Source of the DNA: Salinicola rhizosphaerae
GTDB lineage: Bacteria; Pseudomonadota; Gammaproteobacteria; Pseudomonadales; Halomonadaceae
Direction: 5' to 3'
DNA length: 64,000 nt
Assembly: GCF_014652715.1 (NCBI RefSeq)
Contig: NZ_BMZI01000005.1
Location: forward strand, 300,753 to 364,752
This document shows, piece after piece, positions 57,142 to 64,000 of the stretch (positions within the stretch are counted from its first letter, which is position 1; every line of letters begins with the position of its first letter). The notes beneath the pieces are model-generated. The model saw only the letters and a program-made list of their open reading frames with translations. It had not been told where the DNA came from and made no database searches. Position numbers and translations under genes: made by a program.

Positions 57142-58467
57142 ATGAGCCATGTCTTCCCGCGTCACTGCCACGCGACGCTGCCTACCGCCGTTGGCGGCGA
57201 GGGCTGCTACCTGATCGATCAAGACGGCAAGCGCTACTTCGATGGTTCAGGCGGCGCTGCGGTCTCCTGCCTGGGGCATTCCAATCCCCGTGTGACCGAG
57301 GCCATCAAGGCACAGGCGGATCGGCTCGCCTTCGCCCACACCGGCTTTTTCACCTCCGAGCCCGCCGAGGCGCTCGCCGATTTGCTCGTCGCCAATGCCC
57401 CGGGCGATCTCGATCGGGTCTATTTCGTCTCCGGCGGCTCGGAAGCGGTCGAAGCCGCCATCAAGCTGGCGCGCCAGTATCACGTCGAGCGCGGCGAGCC
57501 CGAACGTCGCCACCTGATCGCTCGCCGCCAGAGCTATCACGGCAATACGCTCGGCGCGCTCTCCGCCGGCGGCAACGCCCTGCGTCGTGCCCAGTTCGCG
57601 CCGATTCTGGTCGAGATGAGCCATATCGCGCCCTGCTACGAGTATGCCGAACGCGCCGCCGACGAGACGCCGGAGGCCTACGGCCAGCGCGTCGCCAACG
57701 AGCTCGAAGCCGAAATTCTGCGCCTGGGACCGAACTCTGTTATGGCGTTCATTGCCGAGCCCGTGGTCGGTGCCACGCTCGGCGCAGTGCCTGCCGTGCC
57801 GGGTTACTTCAAGCGCGTGCGCGAGATCTGCGATCAGTACGGCGTGCTGCTGATTCTCGACGAAGTCATGTGCGGCATGGGACGAACCGGCACGCTCTTC
57901 GCCCATGAGGCCGAAGGCATCAGCCCCGACATTGTCTGCATTGCCAAGGGCCTCGGTGCCGGCTATCAGCCGATCGGCGCGATGCTCTGCACCGATGCCA
58001 TCTACCGGACCCTCGCCGACGGCTCCGGGCTCTTCCAGCACGGACATACCTATCTCGGCCATCCGATGGCAACGGCTGCCGGGCTAGCCGTGGTACAAGA
58101 GCTGCTCGAACGCGATCTCGTCAGCCAGGTCAAGGCGCGCGGCGAATACCTGGCGAAAGCGCTGGCCGCGCGCTTCGGCGACCATCCCCACGTTGGCGAT
58201 CTGCGTGGCCGCGGACTCTTCCGCGGCGTCGAGATCGTGGCAGATCGTGACACCAAGCGGCCTTTCGACCCCGCTTTCGGTGTGGCTGGCAAGATCAAGA
58301 AGGCTGCCTTCGCCGAAGGGTTGATCTGCTATCCGATGCCCGGTACCCGCGACGGCAAGCACGGCGATCACATCCTGCTCGCGCCCCCGTTCATTGCCAC
58401 CGAGGCCGAGCTCGATCAGCTGGTCGCGATGCTCGGCCGCGCCGTGGAAGCGATTCCTCGAGTCTGA
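57142..58467 (+). CDS. Class III PLP-dependent aminotransferase
   Basis: The 441-aa enzyme has the class III pattern: VSGGSEAVEAAIKLARQY near residue 97, RRQSYHGNTLGALSAGG, LILDEVMCGMGRTGTLFA near 238, PDIVCIAKGLGAGYQPIGAML with the PLP lysine, and QHGHTYLGHPMATAAGLAV. Class III enzymes act on omega-amino groups (GABA, beta-alanine, ornithine, 2,4-diaminobutyrate). The substrate is unknown. The ATG at 57142 has AGAGAGG upstream. It precedes the abgR-abgTAB block and diverges from the RpiR gene, suggesting that it processes an amine freed by the peptidases. Confidence 0.88.
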   Translation: MSHVFPRHCHATLPTAVGGEGCYLIDQDGKRYFDGSGGAAVSCLGHSNPRVTEAIKAQADRLAFAHTGFFTSEPAEALADLLVANAPGDLDRVYFVSGGSEAVEAAIKLARQYHVERGEPERRHLIARRQSYHGNTLGALSAGGNALRRAQFAPILVEMSHIAPCYEYAERAADETPEAYGQRVANELEAEILRLGPNSVMAFIAEPVVGATLGAVPAVPGYFKRVREICDQYGVLLILDEVMCGMGRTGTLFAHEAEGISPDIVCIAKGLGAGYQPIGAMLCTDAIYRTLADGSGLFQHGHTYLGHPMATAAGLAVVQELLERDLVSQVKARGEYLAKALAARFGDHPHVGDLRGRGLFRGVEIVADRDTKRPFDPAFGVAGKIKKAAFAEGLICYPMPGTRDGKHGDHILLAPPFIATEAELDQLVAMLGRAVEAIPRV

Positions 58468-58585
58468 TCGACACGCGGGCGGCGGCCCTCGCCGCTGCTG
58501 CCCGCTCATACCGAATCACCATCTCCGCCTCATCCCGCGTAGCAGAGGAACCATTCTTGCTGTCCCAAACCTGTCGGCCGTCTCG

Positions 58586-59488
58586 CTAACTGGCTCGGCT
58601 CTCGATCTCGAACAGCCGCGCGAGGCGTGATGCCACCGGGGTCAGCGGAACGCCGCGACGCTTGACGAGATGGAACGCCGCCACCGGCAGCGGGTCCTCG
58701 AGCATCAATTCCACCAGCTCGCCCATGCCGTGCTGGGCGGTCATCTGCGACGCGAAGGCGCCGACCATGTCACTGTGCTGGAGCAGGTTGAGCGACGTGG
58801 TGAAGGAGTCGCAGACCACGCTGACCTGATCACGGGCGAATCCGTGGCGTTCCAAGGTATCCGCCAGATCGGCGTAATAACCGCTGCGCGCCGTCGGCAG
58901 CACCCAGTCGCAGTCGATCAGTTCCCGCAGATGCCGCGCACCGCTCTTCGGGTGGTTGCGGCGCATCACCACCACGAAAGGCTTGGTAAACAGCGGCTGT
59001 GCTTCGAGATCACTCTCGAGCACGCCGCTGGAGACGGTGTTGATGGAAAAATCGACGTTGCCATCGCGCAGCCCCGCCGCCATCGACGACAACTGCCCCT
59101 CGATCACCCGCAGCTTGACGTTGGGAAGTTCGCGCCGAAAGCGTGCCACGACCTGGGGCAGTAGCGTTCGCGCCACGGTCGCCGAGACGCCCAGCACGAT
59201 CTGACCGCGCAGCACACCGTTCAACTGCTCGACGTTCTCGCGGGCGCGCCGCAACTCTTCGATGATCAAGTGTGCGTGCTGGTCGAAAGCGCGCCCGCTA
59301 TCGGTCAGCGTGACACCCTGCGAGGTCCGCAGCAGCAGTGCGGCGCCAAGCCCTTCCTCCAGCTCCCGAATCGCCTTGGTCAACGCCGGCTGAGAGAGCC
59401 CGAGCTCGCGTGCGGCGCCGCGAATGCTGCCGCACCGGGACACTTCGACGAACGCCCGAATCTGGTGAAGCTTGATCGGATACTGCAT
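58586..59488 (-). CDS. abgR: LysR-family regulator AbgR-like
   Basis: The 300-aa protein has an N-terminal HTH (IKLHQIRAFVEVSRCGSIRGAARELGLSQPALTKAIRELEEGLGAALLLRTSQGVTLTDSG), whose wording follows E. coli AbgR closely, and a LysR substrate-binding domain (GQIVLGVSATVARTLLPQVVARF). It is divergent from abgT, like abgR from abgABT in E. coli. The ATG at 59488 with GGGGAACG was chosen over a frame to 59602. The coinducer in E. coli is linked to aminobenzoyl-glutamate; here it is presumed. Confidence 0.9.
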   Translation of the reverse strand: MQYPIKLHQIRAFVEVSRCGSIRGAARELGLSQPALTKAIRELEEGLGAALLLRTSQGVTLTDSGRAFDQHAHLIIEELRRARENVEQLNGVLRGQIVLGVSATVARTLLPQVVARFRRELPNVKLRVIEGQLSSMAAGLRDGNVDFSINTVSSGVLESDLEAQPLFTKPFVVVMRRNHPKSGARHLRELIDCDWVLPTARSGYYADLADTLERHGFARDQVSVVCDSFTTSLNLLQHSDMVGAFASQMTAQHGMGELVELMLEDPLPVAAFHLVKRRGVPLTPVASRLARLFEIESRAS

Positions 59489-59769
59489 GGCAGCGTTCCC
59501 CGTTGCCGTGATTACGCTTGGTGATTCGGCTTTCGTGTTTTGACTCTCGCGATTACCCAAGGTTATCACCGAAAAGAAATCGACATCTTTTATCGATCGC
59601 AAGCGGACTCTACTGTGAGATCAGGTCGATGTTCTTGCAGCGATGAGAGCGACCCGCTCGATGTCCAGGCGCCATAACACAACCGACCGCCGGCCCGAGC
59701 TCACTGCCCATGCGATACAACCGATCGGGCTACCCGATCTACAACAACCGTCCCAGGAGTGCCTGCCTC

Positions 59770-61305
59770 ATGGAAGCGACCGAGCTTCGCGATGCCCCGC
59801 GCCCGCGGCTGTCGATCCGGATGCTGAACGCCATCGAGCGTTTCGGTAACCGGCTTCCCGACCCCTTCATGATCTTCGTCATTCTGGCGATGGCAGTGCT
59901 GGTCGCCTCGGCCCTGTTCGCCGCTGCCGGCGCAACCGTCGAACACCCCGGTACCGGCGAGATCGAAGCGATCCGCAGTCTGGTTTCCAGCGCCGGCATC
60001 CAGTTCGTGCTGACATCGATGCTCGACAACTTCACCGGCTTCGCCCCGCTGGGCCTGGTGCTGTCGATGATGCTGGGCATCGGGCTGGCCGAGAAGCTGG
60101 GGCTGCTGGAGAGTCTGATTCGGCGCACGATTCTCTCGGCGCCCAAGTCGCTCGTGACCTACACCGTGGCGTTCACCGGCATCATGATGAACGTCGCCTC
60201 CGACGCCTCGCTGATACTGCTGCCGCCACTGGCCGCGATGGTCTATCACTCGCTGGGCCGCCATCCGATCGCCGGCCTGGCACTGGGCTTCGCCAGTGCC
60301 GGCGCCGGCTTCACCGCCAATCTGTTGATCGTCGGCACCGATGCCTTGCTCTCCGGGATTTCCACCGAAGCGGCACGCATCGTCTCCAGCGACATGACCG
60401 TGACGCCGGTCGACAACTGGTACTTCAACTGCGTGTCCGTATTCGTGCTGACCATCGTCGCCGCCGTGGTCACCGAGCGGGTGATCGAACCGCGTCTCGG
60501 CACCTACAAAGGCGATGTCGACCAGGTCGAGAACAGCGAGCCGGAAAACGCCGGGCGCGGGTTACGCAACGCCGGTATCGCCGCGCTGATCTACATCGGT
60601 GCCATCGCCACGCTGCTGTTCTGGCCCGATTCACCGCTGCGTGGGCCGGGAGGCACGATGATTCCGTCGCCGTTTCTGAGCGGTATCATTCCGATCATTC
60701 TGTTCTTCTTCATCACCGTCAGCGTGACCTGGGGGATCACCGTCGGCCGGATCACGTCCTCTCGTGACATCTCGGAGAACATGGCCGAGGCGATGCGCGA
60801 TCTGGGCAGCTATATCGTGCTGATCTTCGCCGCCTCCCAGTTCATCGCCTGGTTCAACTGGTCGCACATCGGCACCTGGATCGCGGTCAACGGCGCCGAC
60901 GTGCTCACCGCCATGGACTTCACCGGCTTCCCGGTGATTCTCTGCTACATCGTCTTTACCGCCTGCATGAATCTGCTGATCTTCAGCGGCTCGGCCAAAT
61001 GGGCGCTGGAAGCCCCGGTGTTCGTGCCGATGTTCATGCAGCTCGGCTACCACCCGGCCTTCGTTCAGGTCGCCTATCGCATCGCCGACTCCTCGACCAA
61101 CATCATCTCGCCGCTCAATCCATACATGATCGTGGTCCTCACCTTCATCCGGAAGTACGACAAGAGCGCCGGTCTCGGCACGCTGATGTCGCTGATGCTG
61201 CCTTACACCCTCGCATTTCTCGTCATCTGGATTCTGCTGCTGACGGCTTTCTACCTGCTGGGCATCCCCTACGGTCCGGGCATCACGACCTATCTGCCGT
61301 CCTGA
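59770..61305 (+). CDS. abgT: AbgT-family transporter
   Basis: The 511-aa protein has about 12 hydrophobic segments and AbgT-family blocks such as NRLPDPFMIFVILAMAVLVAS near residue 25, PLGLVLSMMLGIGLAEKLGLLE, NVASDASLILLPPLAAMVYHSLGRHPIAGLALGFASAGAGFTANLLI, MNLLIFSGSAKWALEAPVFVPMF and SSTNIISPLNPYM. It imports (or, in some members, exports) p-aminobenzoyl-glutamate-like compounds or antifolates. The ATG at 59770, ten bases after AGGAG, was chosen over 59710. It starts the abgT-abgA-abgB run. Confidence 0.93.
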   Translation: MEATELRDAPRPRLSIRMLNAIERFGNRLPDPFMIFVILAMAVLVASALFAAAGATVEHPGTGEIEAIRSLVSSAGIQFVLTSMLDNFTGFAPLGLVLSMMLGIGLAEKLGLLESLIRRTILSAPKSLVTYTVAFTGIMMNVASDASLILLPPLAAMVYHSLGRHPIAGLALGFASAGAGFTANLLIVGTDALLSGISTEAARIVSSDMTVTPVDNWYFNCVSVFVLTIVAAVVTERVIEPRLGTYKGDVDQVENSEPENAGRGLRNAGIAALIYIGAIATLLFWPDSPLRGPGGTMIPSPFLSGIIPIILFFFITVSVTWGITVGRITSSRDISENMAEAMRDLGSYIVLIFAASQFIAWFNWSHIGTWIAVNGADVLTAMDFTGFPVILCYIVFTACMNLLIFSGSAKWALEAPVFVPMFMQLGYHPAFVQVAYRIADSSTNIISPLNPYMIVVLTFIRKYDKSAGLGTLMSLMLPYTLAFLVIWILLLTAFYLLGIPYGPGITTYLPS

Positions 61306-61366
61306 TGCTCAGAACCCGGACAGTGCAAAGATGCATGACGACATCGGAGACACGGAGAACGCCATC

Positions 61367-62752
61367 ATGAGTATCGTGACCACGCCCGACCTTGAACGAG
61401 CGCTCGACGCTCTACGCCCGCAACTCAAGCGCTGGCGGCGGGACTTCCACCATTACGCCGAATCCGGCTGGGTAGAGTTCAGAACCGCGTCGATCGTTGC
61501 CGAGGAGCTTGAGCGCCTGGGTTACGCCGTAAGCGTCGGCCGCGACGTGGTCGATGCCGGCAGTCGCATGGGCGTTCCCGAGCCGGAATTCCTGGCCCGG
61601 GCGCTCGAGCGCGCCCGCGAGCAGGGTGCCATCGAACGCTGGCTACCGGCCCTCGCCGGCGGCTACACCGGCGTCGTCGCCGAGCTGGACACCGGCCGGC
61701 CAGGACCGGTGCTGGCCTACCGCGTCGATCTCGACGCGCTGGATCTCGACGAATCCGACGACGATGACCACCGTCCGGTCCAGGAGGGCTTCGCCTCCTG
61801 CAACACCGGCATGATGCACGCTTGCGGCCATGACGGTCACACCACCATCGGGCTGGGTCTGGCGCGCCTGTTCGTCGAACTGAAAGCGCAACTGAGCGGC
61901 CGGATCAAGCTGATCTTCCAGCCCGCCGAAGAGGGCGTGCGCGGTGCCAGATCGATGGTCGAGGCCGGCGTGCTCGACGATGTCGATCTGTTCATTGCCA
62001 CCCACATCGGCACCGGCGTGCCCAGCGGCAGTGTGGTCTGCGGCCATAACGGCTATCTCGCCACCACCAAGCTCGATGCCACCTTCAGCGGCGTGCCCGC
62101 TCATGCCGGCGCCAATCCGGAAGATGGTAACAACGCACTACTCGCCGCCGCTCAGGCCGCGCTGGGTTTGCATGCCATTCCCCGCCACAGCCAGGGCGCC
62201 TCGCGTATCAACGTCGGCGTGCTCAACGCCGGCAGCGGACGCAACGTGGTGCCCGCCAATGCCACGCTCAAGCTGGAAACTCGCGGCGAAACCAGCGCAA
62301 TCAACGACGAGATGCAGCGGCGCGCGCTGAACGTGTTGCACGGCGCGGCGCAGATGCAGGGTGTCGAGATGGACTACCGTCTCGCCGGCGAAGCGCGCAA
62401 CTGCGAGCCAAGCCCCGAACTGGTCACCTTCATCCGAGAGCGAATCGACGGGCTGACCGGGATAGACACCGTGATCCCGGTCGAAAATCGCCCCTCCGGC
62501 TCGGAAGACGCCACCACCATGATGCAACGGGTACGTGAGCGCGGGGGATTGGCGACTTACATGGTCTTCGGCGCCGACTTGAGCGCGGGCCATCATCACC
62601 AGCGTTTCGATTTCGACGAGGAGGTGCTGCCGCTTGCCGTGCGCACGCTCGCGCATCTCGCGCTCGCGGCCGATGACCCGGCACTGAAACGACATATCGT
62701 CAAAAAAGACTCACCTGCCAACAACGGCTCACGACGACCGAGGAGAGATTGA
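61367..62752 (+). CDS. abgA: M20-family amidohydrolase, AbgA-like
   Basis: The 461-aa zinc peptidase has DFHHYAESGWVEFRTA near residue 24, the metal motif HACGHDGHTT near 147, FQPAEEG with the bridging-region glutamates, and SGVPAHAGANPEDGNNALLAAA of the dimerisation domain. Together with AbgB it should hydrolyse the amide between aminobenzoate and glutamate. The start at 61367 follows GGAG at nine bases; in-frame starts from 61331 are less likely. It lies 61 bases after abgT and 2 bases before abgB. Confidence 0.91.
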   Translation: MSIVTTPDLERALDALRPQLKRWRRDFHHYAESGWVEFRTASIVAEELERLGYAVSVGRDVVDAGSRMGVPEPEFLARALERAREQGAIERWLPALAGGYTGVVAELDTGRPGPVLAYRVDLDALDLDESDDDDHRPVQEGFASCNTGMMHACGHDGHTTIGLGLARLFVELKAQLSGRIKLIFQPAEEGVRGARSMVEAGVLDDVDLFIATHIGTGVPSGSVVCGHNGYLATTKLDATFSGVPAHAGANPEDGNNALLAAAQAALGLHAIPRHSQGASRINVGVLNAGSGRNVVPANATLKLETRGETSAINDEMQRRALNVLHGAAQMQGVEMDYRLAGEARNCEPSPELVTFIRERIDGLTGIDTVIPVENRPSGSEDATTMMQRVRERGGLATYMVFGADLSAGHHHQRFDFDEEVLPLAVRTLAHLALAADDPALKRHIVKKDSPANNGSRRPRRD

Positions 62753-62754
62753 CC

Positions 62755-64000
62755 ATGGATGCCACCGTCGAATGCTCATCGACCCGACGTCTCGACGCGC
62801 TGGTCGAGGCCAAGCGCGAGCGCTTCATCGACTACGCCAATCAGGTGTGGGAATTCGCCGAAACCCGCTTCGTCGAGAGTCGCTCTGCCGCCACGCTGAG
62901 TGAAGCGCTGGAAGCCGAGGGCTTTCGCGTAGAGCGCGGTACCGGCGGACTCGAAACCGCCTTCGTTGCCAGTTACGGTAACGGCAAGCCGGTCATCGCG
63001 CTGCTCGGCGAATACGATGCCCTCGCCGGTCTCAGCCAGCGCGGTGAAGCCAGTCAGGCCGAACCGCTGATCGACGACGGCAACGGCCACGGGTGTGGCC
63101 ACAATCTGCTGGGCGTCGCCGCGCTGGCCGGCGCAGTTGGCGTGCGCGACTACATGGACGAAAACGCGCTTCCCGGCACCGTGCGTTTCTATGGCTGCCC
63201 CGGCGAAGAAGGCGGCTCCGGCAAGACCTTCATGGTGCGCGAGGGGGTGTTCGACGATGTCGATGCAGCGCTGACCTGGCACCCGCAGGCGTTCAACGCG
63301 ATCTTCTCGACGCCGACGCTCGCCAACATTCAGGCCTACTTCCGCTTCAAGGGCACTTCGGCTCACGCGGCCAATTCTCCGCACCTCGGTCGCAGCGCGC
63401 TGGATGCGGTGGAACTCATGAACGTCGGCGCCAATTACCTGCGCGAACACATCGTGCCGGACGCGCGCCTGCACTACTCGATCACTCGCACCGGCGGCGC
63501 CTCGCCCAACGTCGTTCAGGCGGATGCCGAAGTGCTCTATCTGATGCGTGCCCGGCGCATGAGCGACGCGCAGGCGATCTTCGAGCGCATCCAGAAGATC
63601 GCCGAGGGTGCCGCGCTGATGACCGGCACCGAGGTCGAGATGACGTTCGACAAGGCGTGCTCCGGCTACCGCCCCAATCGCACGCTGGAGCGGCTGATGT
63701 ACTCCCAGTTCGAGGCGTTCGGCCCGCCGTGTCACGATGCCGAAGAGAAAACCTACGGGGAGCGCATCAAGGCGACCGTGAGCGATGACGACCTGCGTAC
63801 CACCTACGCCAACATCATCGCTGCCGGCGGGGAAGCCGCCGACGCTTATGTGGCGGGGCTCGCTGACAAGGCGCTGACCGACGATCTCGCCCCTTACAGC
63901 GCCAGCGAGGAATTGATGTACGGCTCCACCGATGTCGGTGACGTCAGCTGGGTCGTGCCGACCGCGCAGTGTTACGTCAGCTGCTTTGCCCTGGGCACGC
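62755..64000 (+). CDS. abgB: M20-family amidohydrolase, AbgB-like (cut by right edge)
   Basis: About 415 residues are visible, beginning MDATVECSSTRRLDALVEAKRE, and the frame is open at 64000. Motifs are GEYDALAGLSQRGEAS, GNGHGCGHNLLGVAALAGAVGVRDYMDE and GCPGEEGGSGKTFMVREGVFDDVDAALTWHP, with the metal ligands in place. This is the AbgB-type subunit of the aminobenzoyl-glutamate hydrolase. AGGAGAGATTGACC lies before the ATG. The C-terminal end (about 60-70 residues in E. coli AbgB) lies outside the window. Confidence 0.9.
   Translation, partial: MDATVECSSTRRLDALVEAKRERFIDYANQVWEFAETRFVESRSAATLSEALEAEGFRVERGTGGLETAFVASYGNGKPVIALLGEYDALAGLSQRGEASQAEPLIDDGNGHGCGHNLLGVAALAGAVGVRDYMDENALPGTVRFYGCPGEEGGSGKTFMVREGVFDDVDAALTWHPQAFNAIFSTPTLANIQAYFRFKGTSAHAANSPHLGRSALDAVELMNVGANYLREHIVPDARLHYSITRTGGASPNVVQADAEVLYLMRARRMSDAQAIFERIQKIAEGAALMTGTEVEMTFDKACSGYRPNRTLERLMYSQFEAFGPPCHDAEEKTYGERIKATVSDDDLRTTYANIIAAGGEAADAYVAGLADKALTDDLAPYSASEELMYGSTDVGDVSWVVPTAQCYVSCFALGT

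Noticed and set aside
56997-57145. 49-codon open frame before the aminotransferase
   Set aside because: No clear ribosome site, no family, and it overlaps the aminotransferase start.

Overview
The window looks like a core-chromosome segment of a moderately halophilic gammaproteobacterium, most likely Halomonadaceae (Halomonas / Salinicola / Kushneria type). The basis is its high GC, uniform codon use, Pseudomonas- and Halomonas-like gene orders (ribD-ribB-ribH-nusB-thiL-pgpA and ftsB-ispD-ispF-truD-surE-pcm-nlpD-rpoS), and genes for a charged osmolyte. The genus is an inference. I see no phage, integrase, transposase, CRISPR array, rRNA or tRNA gene.

Layout. 1-5273: an acyltransferase cut by the left edge, a YdfG-type dehydrogenase, an EamA exporter, queuosine enzyme QueH, a LysE-type exporter and a tiny lipoprotein. 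5349-9304: a second-type Lon protease and a DUF945 protein. 9412-15130 (all minus): riboflavin, thiamine and phospholipid genes with nusB and nrdR. ribB is the RibBX hybrid, and the riboflavin synthase gene usually found between ribD and ribB is absent. 15369-22921: glucosylglycerate metabolism. A GH13 sugar phosphorylase lies at one end and gpgS and gpgP at the other. Between them are crcB (behind a clear fluoride riboswitch), a MASE1-GGDEF diguanylate cyclase and a persulfide-dioxygenase-like hydrolase.

23104-26848: D-galactonate catabolism, dgoR-dgoD-dgoA-dgoK, with a perfect palindrome ahead of dgoR. 27134-33667: glyA, the ybbA/ybbP ABC exporter, which diverges from tesA with overlapping start codons, and a ZntB-type transporter. 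33668-36519: two kinds of short repeat, a SelW-like redox protein, an MFS carrier, a short LOV photoreceptor and a small acidic protein. 36675-42726: ettA, an unlisted 52-aa membrane protein, lpxL, alr and tolC. 42983-50429 (all minus): ftsB-ispD-ispF-truD-surE-pcm-DUF368-nlpD-rpoS, heavily overlapped. The rpoS leader carries a strong hairpin.

50660-55820: two NUDIX hydrolases, a 2-oxoglutarate oxygenase and two MFS carriers. 56828-64000: an abg-type island with an RpiR regulator, a class III aminotransferase, the LysR regulator abgR, the transporter abgT and peptidases abgA and abgB (cut by the right edge). It probably imports and hydrolyses aminobenzoyl-glutamate-like amides.

Most interesting points: the glucosylglycerate synthesis/phosphorolysis gene set, a dispersed 45-bp hairpin repeat found at two loci, the short LOV protein, the fluoride riboswitch, the abg island with its extra aminotransferase and RpiR regulator, the head-to-head start-codon overlap of tesA and ybbA, and the rpoS leader hairpin.
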